DNA of 64,000 bases. Origin: Paraburkholderia piptadeniae (GTDB lineage: Bacteria; Pseudomonadota; Gammaproteobacteria; Burkholderiales; Burkholderiaceae). The notes under the pieces were generated by a model. That model did no database searches, had not been told where the DNA came from, and saw only the letters and a list, made by a program, of their open reading frames with translations. A program made the position numbers and the translations under genes. The stretch is from positions 28,883 to 92,882 of the forward strand of contig NZ_CYGY02000063.1 of NCBI RefSeq assembly GCF_900007165.1. Reading direction: 5' to 3'. Shown here in pieces: positions 45,204 through 54,361 of the stretch. How positions within the stretch are numbered: the stretch's first letter is position 1; every line of letters begins with the position of its first letter.

Positions 45204-45950
45204 TCATCGAGACTCTTCACTGCGTGCCTCGCCGAAAGCGACTTCCCCAAGCGCGGCGCGGTGTAGTGCCTGTTCGTCAAGAACGAGATAGCGTCCACGA
45301 TCCTTTCTGATAATCCGGTTTTCGATCAGTACGTTGATTGCGCGTGATACGGTTTCCCGGCTGACGTTCGCCGTTATCGCGATGGCGCGCTGGCTTGGCG
45401 GTCTTTCGATCGTTACCATGCCATCATGGCTTACCGTGGTCATGCTTGACAGTACAGCATAGATGCGTGCACGGGAGCTCGTAACCCCCAGTCTCGAGCG
45501 ATCATCGAATCCTTGTCGGATTGACTCACATAGCTGACACAGAAGCAAATAGGTGACTTCCACCGATCGTAAGAGAAATCGTTCGGCATGCTCGCGGTCA
45601 AGATACCCCACAAGCGCGTCGGAGATTGCCACCACCGAATTGGTTTGCGGGTGACCGTCAATAATGGATGTCAAACCGAAATAATCCCCGGGTTCAATGA
45701 AGCCAAGTCCGATTTCGCGACCGTCTTCATTAAGCGAAATCTGCTGTAGGCGGCCAGAAAACAGGAACATCAACGCAAAGCCCGGTTCCCCCCGGTGAAT
45801 CACCATGTCGCGACGTTTAAACTGTCGGGTTCGGACGTGCGCCGCGATAGCGCGTAGCGCGTTTTCGTCGAGGCTCGATAACAGGCGTTGTCGACGAAGA
45901 ATATCGATAGAGACGCGATTTTTCGGTTTCGGGCGATCATTGTCGCTCAT
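45204..45950 (-). CDS. Crp/Fnr-family transcriptional regulator
   Basis: The 248-residue protein has an N-terminal cyclic-nucleotide-type beta barrel (RDMVIHRGEPGFALMFLFSG, IEPGDYFGLTSIIDGHPQTN) and a C-terminal winged HTH (PSQRAIAITANVSRETVSRA, INVLIENRIIRKDRGRYLV). The Arg that binds cAMP phosphate in Crp is not visible in the PQTNSVVAISD stretch, and there are no FNR-type N-terminal cysteines. The ligand is therefore unknown. It faces the polysaccharide arm tail-to-tail and may regulate it or the adjacent EAL gene; both are guesses. Confidence 0.93.
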   Translation of the reverse strand: MSDNDRPKPKNRVSIDILRRQRLLSSLDENALRAIAAHVRTRQFKRRDMVIHRGEPGFALMFLFSGRLQQISLNEDGREIGLGFIEPGDYFGLTSIIDGHPQTNSVVAISDALVGYLDREHAERFLLRSVEVTYLLLCQLCESIRQGFDDRSRLGVTSSRARIYAVLSSMTTVSHDGMVTIERPPSQRAIAITANVSRETVSRAINVLIENRIIRKDRGRYLVLDEQALHRAALGEVAFGEARSEESR

Positions 45951-46146
45951 GATTTTCCTGACCTCGTCGGGTCAGCCAATTGTCTGTTGACGCTGGTCCG
46001 GACCTCCGTAAGCCCGGGTCGAACGACGCATGCCACGCGGAAATCTATTGCTGCCCCCAGCGCATAAGACCTTGCCAAACGTCTCTCTGTCTTCCATTGC
46101 CCGTGAGACGGACTGATCCGCGCGTCGGGGGGCTGAGTGTAGCCAA

Positions 46147-47442
46147 TCAGTCTCCTCTATCGCGATTGGTAACCGGATGCGTCAAATCGGAACCAAAAAT
46201 GGGATCGAAGAGGTATCCCTGTACCCATTGGGCGCCACATGCAAGGGAAATTTGCACGTCTGCCTCGCGCTCTATACCCTCGAGCACAACGTGCGATGCA
46301 CACAGCCGCGCCAGCTGAACCAGGGATCGCAAGCGCGCTCTCGCGCGGTCTGTCGCGCGGGCATGGCGCAGATATGAACCATCGACCTTCACCATATCGA
46401 CACGCAGTTCGGTGAGACTCTTTAAACAGCTATGGCCCGCGCCAACGTCGTCGAGCGCAACCCGACATCCCAGCAGTCGCAACACCCGAATAAAGTCGCT
46501 TAAAGCATCCATGTCGGTAAACAGCGCGCTTTCCGTAATCTCGACGACGAGCCGCCTGGCTACCTGCGGCTCTCTGGTGAGTCTTTCTATTATCGTCGCC
46601 CACCATCCGTCGAGCGTCGCACTCTGAACCGAAACATTACATCCGAGAGAGACATCAGGGCATGCCCGCAGCGTTTCGATGACGGATGCCACTACCCACT
46701 TATCTAGACGGCCAATCAGTCCGAGCCGTTCGAGAACGGGAATCTTGTTGCCGACACTGACGGGCATTCCATTCTCTGTCGTGCACAGCAGTGCTTCGTA
46801 GTATCCGATGATGCCGATGTCGCACGCGCTGCAGACCTTCTCATAACGAAAACACAATTCGCCGCGTTCGAGTGCGTCAAACACCTCGTTGGCAGTCTGC
46901 ATATCTGTCATGTACCCGGCGCGCCAGGTTTTACCACCCATTTGCGCTGCATGAGGTCCGACCTCGTCAAGATCGAACGGCTCGTCAACATCTGGCGGGA
47001 TCGAAGCGTCGATTGCCGCGCGGATCATGCCTGTGACGGTTGGTACCGGTTCGTCGCCGAGTGCCGCGATGACCGATTCGACGATGCTGTTGTCGTCCAG
47101 AACATGAGGCACATCATCTGACTCACTATAATCATCTCGGGGCATCACAAAAAAGATAAGGCCACCGCTGAACGTTACGATTCCAGACTTGCGCATAGAA
47201 AATTCACGCGCGCGCTCATGCACAATATGCCTCACGGCCAGCGCAGCGTCCGATCCGTACGCGCCTTCGATCTGTGCAAGATTACGGATTGAAGCTACGA
47301 TACATATCGTTTTTGTATCGCAGCAGTTAACCGACACCGCATTTTCTCTCGTAAACGTAGTCAAGACCGCCATGGCTTCTTCTGCCGGAGTTAGTAAAGT
47401 TAGTTTGTCGCACGGTGGGACGAGATAAAGGTGCTTGCTCAC
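46147..47442 (-). CDS. EAL-domain protein (cyclic-di-GMP phosphodiesterase, probable)
   Basis: The 431-residue protein has a C-terminal EAL domain from about residue 180: IGYYEALLC (EAL), GCNVSVQS, VVEITESALF, VALDDVGAGHSCL, MVKVDGSYL, VLEGIE and WVQGYLFDPI. The metal-binding and catalytic residues appear conserved, so activity is plausible. The N-terminal half resembles a degenerate GGDEF-like domain without the signature. No membrane segment. The start is a GTG at 47442 that overlaps the stop of a truncated upstream frame (GTGA). Near a polysaccharide locus it may link c-di-GMP to matrix production. Confidence 0.9.
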   Translation of the reverse strand: MSKHLYLVPPCDKLTLLTPAEEAMAVLTTFTRENAVSVNCCDTKTICIVASIRNLAQIEGAYGSDAALAVRHIVHERAREFSMRKSGIVTFSGGLIFFVMPRDDYSESDDVPHVLDDNSIVESVIAALGDEPVPTVTGMIRAAIDASIPPDVDEPFDLDEVGPHAAQMGGKTWRAGYMTDMQTANEVFDALERGELCFRYEKVCSACDIGIIGYYEALLCTTENGMPVSVGNKIPVLERLGLIGRLDKWVVASVIETLRACPDVSLGCNVSVQSATLDGWWATIIERLTREPQVARRLVVEITESALFTDMDALSDFIRVLRLLGCRVALDDVGAGHSCLKSLTELRVDMVKVDGSYLRHARATDRARARLRSLVQLARLCASHVVLEGIEREADVQISLACGAQWVQGYLFDPIFGSDLTHPVTNRDRGD

Positions 47443-47730
47443 TCCGGCACCATGGGAACCAATGCGCGTTTCGAGACAGGCAACAGCTTATCGCCGAACG
47501 CGGTGTTCAAGGCAGGTCGTACCACTTTTTCACGCCGAGCGCTTGAGCGCTCCTTCGCAAAGAATACGTTACGTCTAATCACATCTAGTCCGTGTATATG
47601 CGCTCCTGCTAAAGCCATGATGATGCTTGAGATAGAACGTTGGCCTAGAAAACGTGCGGTCCTGAAGATAGATACTCGTGCAAAGATCGTGGGACGAATA
47701 AAGAGCCCGCGCCACCCAGGTATCGAATGC
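47439..47730 (-). pseudogene. truncated frame upstream of the EAL gene, cut by IS630
   Basis: A minus-strand frame of about 97 codons ends in GTGA, overlapping the EAL start. It includes RVSIFRTARFLGQRSISSII and ALNTAFGDKLLPVSKRA. Its only ATG (47738) lies inside the terminal repeat of the IS630 element and has no ribosome site. It is therefore probably the 3' end of a gene that the IS interrupted. No family is recognised. The coupling to the EAL gene is the main argument for its having been real. Confidence 0.35.
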
Positions 47731-48803
47731 TTACTCATAGGTTAGTAACTTAGCGGACAAGTTTGTGAACTGGACGCCCTTGCCCACGTCGACGCCTCAT
47801 ATGAAAAGAGACGGCAGAGCGTTGGCTCACAATATCCTTGAAGAAATGCGGATCCTGGCGGTTCAACGTATGGCCAAAGGAGAACATCCGAATGAGGTCG
47901 CGGCATCGTTCGGAATGAATCGATCGTGGGCTTACAAGATTCGCGCACAGGCGAGAGACAGTGGAGCGCGAGCGTTGCGCTCGACCAAAGGCACGGGCCG
48001 ACCCCGCAAGCTCACGCATGCTGAGGAGCAGCGTGTGCTGCGATGGATCAACGGCAAGAATCCGATGCAGTACGGGTTCGATTTCGGTCTGTGGACGCGC
48101 AACGTGGTTCGCGAACTGGTGCAACAGGAGTTTGATGTCACGTTGAGTCTGGCGTCGATCGGCGCGCTGCTCGCACGCCTGAACCTGACACCGCAAAAGC
48201 CACTGCAGCGCGCTTACCAGCGCGATACGTATCCGGCCATTGCCAGACAGGCACGACTGGAAAACGCGGACATCTTCTTCTGGGACGAATCCGGATTTCG
48301 CGCTGATTCGGTGCATGGCGAGACGTGGGCGCAGCGTGGTGAGACACCGGTCGTCGAACGTCCTGGTCAGCGGCAAAGCATGAGCGCTGCGTCGGCAGTC
48401 AACTCGAAGGGTGCCTTCTGGTTTGCGACGCATGAAGGCGGGCTCTCCGGCGAGCTGTTTGTGACGCTGATCAAGAAGCTGATGTTCAAACGCAGGAAGG
48501 CGGTCCATCTGATCGTCGACGGATTGCCCGCGCATAAGAAAGCCGTCGTCAAAGAGTACGTCGCCAGCACCTAGGGCAAATTGACCTTGCACTTCTTGCC
48601 TGGTTACGCGCCTGACCTCAATCCGGACGAGTTGGTCTGGAGCCACGTCAAGCGCACCGGTGTCGCACGACGCCCTTTGCAAAGCGGCGAAAAGATGGGA
48701 CTGCGGATTCACGAACAGCTTGCAGAAATTGGACGGAACCCAAGGCTCGTGCGCTCGTTCTTTGGACATCCGTCTGTCTCCTATATTACTGACTTATGAG
48801 TAA
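47731..48803 (+). mobile_element. IS630-family insertion sequence
   Basis: An 18-bp imperfect terminal repeat bounds the element: TTACTCATAGGTTAGTAA at 47731-47748 and, inverted, TTACTGACTTATGAGTAA at 48786-48803 (16 of 18 positions pair). It encloses one IS630-type transposase gene carrying a premature stop. Its left end interrupts the frame upstream of the EAL gene. Confidence 0.8.
47801..48799 (+). pseudogene. IS630-family transposase with an in-frame stop
   Basis: From the ATG at 47801 (MKRDGRALAHNILEEMRILA) the protein has an N-terminal HTH (PNEVAASFGMNRSWAYKIRA) and the DDE domain: DIFFWDESGFRADSVHGETW with the first Asp, and LIVDGLPAHKKAVVKEY with the second. A TAG at 48572-48574 interrupts it just before LTLHFLPGYAPDLNPDELVW, which carries the third acidic residue. 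Without readthrough the transposase lacks its final catalytic Glu/Asp. The full frame would encode about 332 residues, the usual IS630 length. Confidence 0.9.
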
Positions 48804-49340
48804 ATAAACTTTGGGCAGGTAAAATGGCCTCGAAATCTTACTGATACAGGCAGGCTAGGCAAACGCCCGCAACGACAAAGGGAGGTTTTGGTGGCGTTGC
48901 GAAGCTTAACGTGACCAGCTGTTTCTGATTGCGGAAGCGAAGCAATTGTAGAGTGAGAAAAACACACGAGGCTGACGAATTCTGATGCGTGATGGAATAG
49001 CGAATTGCTCATTAGATTGTTTGAATCTCGACCGCGCTAGGCACTGTTGTCCAGCCAATAGTTAAAATCACATCAATTCAGCCGATATTTAGGAAGCAAC
49101 GTTCCGCACGTGTACGCCGCTACGACCATTACGGCGTCCGACGGCTCGGCAAACTACGCAGAGCGAATAAAATCGCCCACCTGCTTCCTGCACAGAAGCG
49201 CGGACGCTTTACGCGACGACCATGCACATGCAAATAGCCTTATCACTCGATGCTTAAGTCGTGGCTGATTTGATAGCAGTGGCCAGTGCATCTCATGGCC
49301 AATGAGGAAATGCCGGGAGCTCAGAGTTTGCGGGGTCGAG

Positions 49341-49559
49341 TCAACGGATAAAGGCACGCGCCGTGCGGAGATTCGCCCGCACCGTAATTTGCGACCTATT
49401 ATCAGTTAAGTTTGTGTCGTTTGCATGGAACTCGTCCGCATCGTTGAGCACCCCGCAAATACGATCAGCATAAGCATCGGCGTCTCGTAAGTTGAATCTA
49501 CTCACTGATCGCGCATCGCAACATGCAAGAAGCGCTTCCACCATCTCCTGTGTTGGCAA
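49341..49559 (-). CDS. possible small protein or C-terminal gene fragment
   Basis: A frame of up to 72 codons ends with TVRANLRTARAFIR and contains SVSRFNLRDADAYADRICGV and LNDADEFHANDTNLTDNR, a natural-looking composition. The first codon would be TTG at 49559, or the ATG a few codons in, which follows ACAGGAG too closely. An upstream frame (49502-49795) overlaps in another register, so the two may be one frameshifted gene. No family is recognised. Low confidence. Confidence 0.25.
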   Translation of the reverse strand: MPTQEMVEALLACCDARSVSRFNLRDADAYADRICGVLNDADEFHANDTNLTDNRSQITVRANLRTARAFIR

Positions 49560-50203
49560 GCTACAGCGCGTATAGGCGGCGTCCGGTTGACGTGTTTCAT
49601 TTTTGTGAGGCCTTCAGGACGTTTACTTATAAACTTAATGTCCACTGGTACATGTGGCACTCCATCGACGTTGTTTAAGACGAACGAATCATCACTGCAT
49701 CTGTGCGTGCGCCGTTTTATATGAGGGAGGAAACTGATGTTTGCAAGGCCGGATTTGAATGTGACGCGCGTCTGCTCGAGTTGGCGGCGCGACACTCATT
49801 AAAGCCGCTCGCCGACAAACAAGTGCACTCATTTGCGTGACAAGATCGCGTCCGGCTGAGGCGGCAGTGACCGAGCACAGCGCCGCTTTTCGCCTATGAA
49901 GGCTCCCCCATAAGACTTGAACACCATCACCCAAACGTTGAACTTCGCCCGGTTTCAAGATATTGTTTGCCTGTGGCTGACTCTTGAGTGATCTCAGAAA
50001 AATCGTTGGCTTACATGGAGAAAACTCGTCGTTACCGCAGATGTCACTGATATTAGAACTAGCGGACTGCCGGGATTTCCATTAGCGCTGCACAACTTCG
50101 CCTTACTGCGTTCGAGTCAATTGAGCCTGACACAGTACCAGTCCTGTTCAAAACCAGAGATTTCCGGCTCCATCTTCGATGGCGGCGTACCCGGCCTTCA
50201 CTG

Positions 50204-50443
50204 ATGCAGGCGGCGCACTTGAACACACTATTCTCACGCATTCTATGCGCGACGCCTGATACGGAGCATCGTGGCTGCAGCGTCGCGGGCGCGATCTGTC
50301 GATATAGTCCTGGTGAATGCTGCGGAAGCGATAGACGCACCGGCTTCGGTATCTGTGAGTTCCGCGATATTCTGAATCGGACAGGCACACTCATTGATCC
50401 GGCGTTCGAAACGTATGAGGCCATGCGGCAACGTATGCGATAG
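50204..50443 (+). CDS. possible small gene or gene fragment before a terminator
   Basis: A 79-codon plus-strand frame ends FRDILNRTGTLIDPAFETYE with EAMRQRMR, which looks like a genuine protein C-terminus. The N-terminal part is Cys- and Arg-rich and less convincing, and no ribosome site precedes the ATG. A strong intrinsic terminator lies about 120 bases downstream in the same direction. It is probably the 3' end of a decayed gene. No family is recognised. Confidence 0.3.
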   Translation: MQAAHLNTLFSRILCATPDTEHRGCSVAGAICRYSPGECCGSDRRTGFGICEFRDILNRTGTLIDPAFETYEAMRQRMR

Positions 50444-50560
50444 GGCGAACGGCCCGGGGAAGCCGCTTACAGCATTGGTCAGCTTTGGTCGATCGTTCCG
50501 CTCTATACTTGCGGTCGTTCCGTCACCCCCGTAGCGGAACGTCTCATTGGTTTTTGGGCC

Positions 50561-50596
50561 CCGCACCGGACGTTTCTCTCCGGTGCGGTCTTTTTT
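50561..50596 (+). terminator. rho-independent terminator
   Basis: A perfect 10-bp stem, CCGCACCGGA (50561-50570) and TCCGGTGCGG (50579-50588), encloses an 8-base loop. It is followed by TCTTTTTT. Strong intrinsic terminator for plus-strand transcription ending here. Confidence 0.85.
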
Positions 50597-50724
50597 AACC
50601 AGTGATCGAGAAGTTGCTACGAAAAATTACCTCGTTCTCCGGTGACAGTGATCTGTGCCACCCTTTCGCGCTTCCACCATCTCCGTCATCAATCTACATC
50701 CTGATAATTTGACGATGTTTCATG

Positions 50725-51175
50725 TTTCTGCCTTCGCCGCCGGGTAGCTGCGCAACCGGTCAGTGACGATTTTTCGCGGCAAAGGCGCTGAACGTAGCAC
50801 GCGTCTGAAAAAGCGTTTGGCTGCAGTCTTGTCGCGATGCTTTTGCAGCAGGACATCGAGTTCGCTCCCGTGCTCATCGATGGCTCGCCACAGCACCTAT
50901 GGTTCACCGCGAAGGCTCACGAACATTTCGTCAAGGTGCCATGTCGAACCTGGCTTGCGCCGCGCATCCCTGGCACGTCGTCCAAAAAGGTGCACCAAAT
51001 TTGTCGCGCCAGCGGCGAATCGTCTCGTACGTCACGCACAGACCGCGCTCAAACAGCGGCTCTTCGACGTCCCGCAGGCTCAGGTTGAAGCGGGAAGTAC
51101 CAGGGACCGCGCAACTGATGACTCCGTAGCGGGAAACCCATGCCCGTGATACAGCGTTTTCGTCTTCTTCATTCC
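50725..51175 (-). pseudogene. IS6-family transposase remnant
   Basis: Minus-strand pieces in several frames read LSLRDVEEPLFERG, VTYETIRRWRDKFG, LWRAIDEHGSELDVLLQKHR and DKTAAKRFFRRVLRSAPLPR with KIVTDRLRSYPAAKAE. This is the N-terminal HTH and first half of the DDE domain of an IS6-type transposase, broken by frameshifts and cut off after SYPAAKA. It is the same IS type as the fragments at 5.0-5.4 and 10.8-11.2 kb. Confidence 0.85.
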
Positions 51176-51412
51176 CCAATCTTAGCCGAACAGCCTCGCC
51201 AACGTGACAGAGCCGTCGCTTTAGCTTCGGACTGAAGACATCGTATCGGTTCGCGCCTGAGGACGAGGTAGCGCGAGCGGCTCAAAACTACGCGAGAGAT
51301 CAACCATAAGAACCACCTTGCGAGCGGACTTCATGGTCTCGAACGAACGGGAACTGACAGATTGAATGCGGTCTGATGCGAAGTGACGCCTTTACTTCGC
51401 TGATTGCGAAGT

Positions 51413-51583
51413 GGGGCAATCGTTCGAATGGTGCAAAATCTGGCGGTGATAGTTTGCGAAACCGCTTGCGGCAAGGCACATCGGCACCGCGATTTTTGCG
51501 CAGTCGACGGATTCGTAAGTCACTGAGCAATCGGCGCCTTTCGGAAGAAACCACCAGATTTGCACCATTCGAACGATTACCCC
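51413..51583 (+). repeat. MITE-like element, left copy
   Basis: This 171-bp sequence has long complementary ends: GGGGCAATCGTTCGAATGG at its left tip, and CCATTCGAACGATTACCCC at its right tip. It carries no gene. A copy of about 88 percent identity (estimated by eye) lies at 56932-57096 in inverted orientation. Size, terminal repeats and lack of coding capacity fit a miniature inverted-repeat transposable element. Confidence 0.8.
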
Positions 51584-51667
51584 AACGTGGCCGAGATCCG
51601 GTTTGCCGGCGGCCAGTTTTGTCACGTGCCGCCGCTTGTGTTGGCACCACGGCGCCGCGGCAGTCGC

Positions 51668-53089
51668 TCAACGACGGAACGGCAGTTCCACGTCGTCTGG
51701 AATCGGGCACACATACGGCCGACCGCCGCGCCGCTCGAGCAGTTCAGCCTTCGCGCGCGCGAGCGTGTCCGGCGACGCGAACAGGTCGATCGCGGTCGCC
51801 GTCATCGTTTTTGCCCCGAGCACCATGCCCTTGTGCGCGAGCGCAGTCTTGCCTTGCGCGACCCACTGCCACGAATGCGGCGGCGTGCCGAACGCATAGC
51901 AGCTCGTGTGGCATTGCGCAGTGGGCGTGACCCAGCTCACGTCGCCGACGTCGGTCGAGCCGCAGATCGGGCGCCCCTTGCCTGGCTCATACGGATCGAT
52001 CCCATCGAACAGAGCCTTTGGATCGCGCCATGCCTGGTTCAGGGAGCGCGACGACGTTTCGATGTTCTGTGCGGTCAGTGTCTGCTGCTGGTATGCGTCG
52101 GCGAGCGCTTCGTCATCCGCATCGAAGCCGGCCGAGCCGATCGCCTGCAGATGGCCGTACATGACCTGGTTCAGCACGGCGTTTTCCAGTAGGTTCGAGC
52201 AGGCCTTGTCGAACACGATCTCGACCTGGCAGTCTGTCATCAGCGCGGCGCCGCGCGCGACGTTCTTCACGCGCTCGAACAGTTCCACCGCCTGGTCGTT
52301 GCGCGATGCACGCACGAGGTAAAGCACTTCTGCATTCGCCTGCACGACGTTCGGCGACAGGCCGCCTGTGTTCGTCACCGCGTAATGCACGCGCGCTTCA
52401 GGCAGCATATGTTCGCGCAGGTAGTTGACGCCGACGTTCATCAGCTCGACTGCGTCGAGCGCGCTGCGGCCGAGATGCGGCGACGCAGCCGCGTGCGACG
52501 CGGTGCCCGTGAAGCGGAAATAGGCCTGGATGTTCGCGAGCGAACCGACCGGGAAGATGCCGGTGTACACGTGGGGGTGCCACGACAGCGCGGCGTCGAG
52601 ATCGTCGAACATGCCCGCGCGCGCCATGAAAGTCTTGCCCGACCCACCTTCCTCGGCCGGGCAGCCGTAGAAGCGGACGGTACCGGGCTGGCCCGTGCGT
52701 TCGAGATGCGTCTTCACGGCGGCGGCGGCGAGATGCGAGGCTGTGCCGAGCAGATGGTGGCCGCAGCCGTGGCCGTTGCCGTTCGCGATCTCGTTGGAAG
52801 GGCGGCAGGTGAAGGCGCCGGCTTCCTGGCTGAGACCGGACAGCGCGTCGTATTCGCCGAGGATGCCGATAATGGGGCCGCCGCCGTTGCCGGCTTCGGC
52901 GACGAACGCGGTCGGGATGTCCGCAACGCCGCGCGTCACGCGAAAGCCCGCGGCATCCAGCATCCGGATATGCAGGTCGGACGACGCAAACTCCTCGTAG
53001 CGCAGTTCGGCGAGATTCCAGATCCGGTCGGAAAGCGCGGTGAACTGCGCACGCTGACTGTCGATGAAATCGAGAGCAAGTGAAGTCAT
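51668..53089 (-). CDS. M20-family amidohydrolase (AbgB-like)
   Basis: The 473-residue metallopeptidase-type enzyme resembles the p-aminobenzoyl-glutamate hydrolase B subunit and related aminoacyl-conjugate hydrolases. The start DRIWNLAELRYEEF is followed by IIGILGEYDALSGLSQEAGA, the metal site NGNGHGCGHHLLGTASHL, PAEEGGSGKTFMARAGMFDD and ALSWHPHVYTG. GRPICGSTDVGDVSWVTPTA and CHTSCYAFGTPPHSWQ lie near the end. Substrates in this family are N-acyl amino-acid conjugates, including folate breakdown products and plant indoleacetyl-amino acids. The adjacent porin and transporter suggest uptake followed by hydrolysis. Confidence 0.9.
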   Translation of the reverse strand: MTSLALDFIDSQRAQFTALSDRIWNLAELRYEEFASSDLHIRMLDAAGFRVTRGVADIPTAFVAEAGNGGGPIIGILGEYDALSGLSQEAGAFTCRPSNEIANGNGHGCGHHLLGTASHLAAAAVKTHLERTGQPGTVRFYGCPAEEGGSGKTFMARAGMFDDLDAALSWHPHVYTGIFPVGSLANIQAYFRFTGTASHAAASPHLGRSALDAVELMNVGVNYLREHMLPEARVHYAVTNTGGLSPNVVQANAEVLYLVRASRNDQAVELFERVKNVARGAALMTDCQVEIVFDKACSNLLENAVLNQVMYGHLQAIGSAGFDADDEALADAYQQQTLTAQNIETSSRSLNQAWRDPKALFDGIDPYEPGKGRPICGSTDVGDVSWVTPTAQCHTSCYAFGTPPHSWQWVAQGKTALAHKGMVLGAKTMTATAIDLFASPDTLARAKAELLERRGGRPYVCPIPDDVELPFRR

Positions 53090-53118
53090 GAAGTTCTCCT
53101 ATGAAAAGGCTGGCGCGG

Positions 53119-54180
53119 TCAGAATTTCTGCCGGAGGCCAAGGGCGAAGACGGTGCTGCTCATGCCGGGCGCGGACACCGGCGCTGAGCCGAACGACAGG
53201 GCCGATTGCCCTGTGTTCTTGAAGCCGCCGATCCGCCCGTACACGCCGGTGAGTTTCGAGAACTGGTAGTCGTAGCCGAGCAGCGCGCCGAGCGCGTGGC
53301 TGGCATGGCCGGCGATCACGCGATACGCGAGGTCGGCCCGGATCGCGTGCGGGCCGCGCTGCCAGATCGCGCCGACCGAATAAACCTGCGCGACGCGCGT
53401 GCCAGGTGCGGTGGGGCGCATCAGCGTGTAGGCGAGCGACATGAGCGTCGGGCCGAACGCGTACGATGCGCTGGCCATCACCGAGTCGGTGCGCGGGCCG
53501 TCGGGCGAGCCGCCCAGCGTCGACGACGTGGCGGCCCAGATCGCGTTGTATGCTCCGCTCAGTATCAGCGGGCCGCGCGCGAAGTTGGCGACAGCACCCG
53601 CGTTGCTCGCGACCGTACTTGCGCCGGCGGCGTTGCGCAATGCATAGAGCACGGTGATGTCGAGCCCGCCGTAGGTCGGCGTCTTGTAGCTGATCGCGTT
53701 CTCGATGCGTCCCGGCAACGATGCAGCGCCGTGTCCGAGGTCGCCCCCCACGATCGCGGTGCTCGCGAACGGCGACAACTGGCCGACGAGATAGAACGGG
53801 TCGGCCGCTTCGGGCATGATCGCCGGATACTGCTTGCCGAGCTTGATCGTCCCCCAGCTGACGGAACTGATCGCGATATTGGCTTCGCGGTTGTAGAACG
53901 ACGTCGCGCTCTGCGGTCGGCCTGACATCAGATCGAAGCCGCTTTCGAGGCGGAAGCTCACGCGCAGACCGCCGCCGAGATTCTCGCTGCCGATGAAGCC
54001 GAAGCGCGACGTCGATGCGCCGCCGCTCATCAGGCCGGCGCTCGTCTGGCTGCCGATGCGCGCGTACTGCAGGAAGCTGTCGAGCGCGCCGTAGATCTGC
54101 ACGTTTGCCCGGGCCGGCGGGGTCCACGTGCAGCTTGCCGCGCAATACGCAGCCATCAGGGTTGAATTGCGCAGGTTCAT
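53119..54180 (-). CDS. OmpC-type outer membrane porin
   Basis: The 353-residue protein is a trimeric 16-strand porin of the Burkholderia OpcP/Omp38 type. After a short, atypical signal region (MNLRNSTLMAAYCAASCTWT), the mature start is NVQIYGALDSFLQYARIG. Typical motifs follow: SRFGFIGSENLGGGLRVSFR, LESGFDLMSGRP, WGTIKLGKQYPAI, and the C-terminal ending GLRQKF with the final Phe. It lies 29 bases before the amidohydrolase gene on the same strand. The export signal is less hydrophobic than usual, so the start is uncertain. Confidence 0.88.
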   Translation of the reverse strand: MNLRNSTLMAAYCAASCTWTPPARANVQIYGALDSFLQYARIGSQTSAGLMSGGASTSRFGFIGSENLGGGLRVSFRLESGFDLMSGRPQSATSFYNREANIAISSVSWGTIKLGKQYPAIMPEAADPFYLVGQLSPFASTAIVGGDLGHGAASLPGRIENAISYKTPTYGGLDITVLYALRNAAGASTVASNAGAVANFARGPLILSGAYNAIWAATSSTLGGSPDGPRTDSVMASASYAFGPTLMSLAYTLMRPTAPGTRVAQVYSVGAIWQRGPHAIRADLAYRVIAGHASHALGALLGYDYQFSKLTGVYGRIGGFKNTGQSALSFGSAPVSAPGMSSTVFALGLRQKF

Positions 54181-54361
54181 GTCGTTGTGTTGCGATCGTC
54201 GGCGCGCAAATCGCGGCCGCGCAGCGGCACGCTCGCGCACGCGTCGACGTCGCGGAGTCTGTCGGCCTGCGCGGGCAGGCCGGTTCGGGTACGGAGTGGC
54301 GCGGGCCGGTGCCGGACCGGGGCCCCGCGTCGTCGGGAAAGGGGACGGCGTCGGGCGTAGT

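Larger units (their letters stand above)
48804..50724. other. about 1.9 kb of almost gene-free DNA
   Basis: Only short, interrupted frames are present. Two weak candidates are listed separately, together with one clear terminator. The stretch has the look of decayed coding sequence between an IS630 element and an IS6 relic. Confidence 0.5.

Noticed and set aside
49502..49795. 97-codon minus-strand frame
   Set aside because: Non-ATG start, no ribosome site, overlaps another candidate frame and has no recognisable motif.
51181..51310. Minus-strand segment NRYDVFSPKLKRRLCHVG resembling a TnsA-like or plasmid protein start
   Set aside because: Fewer than 25 residues with no continuation; could be chance.
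52385..53083. Long plus-strand frames opposite the amidohydrolase, porin and MFS genes (51.6-55.8 kb)
   Set aside because: Extreme GC at third positions opens all frames; products are Arg/Ala-rich and the minus-strand genes are unmistakable.
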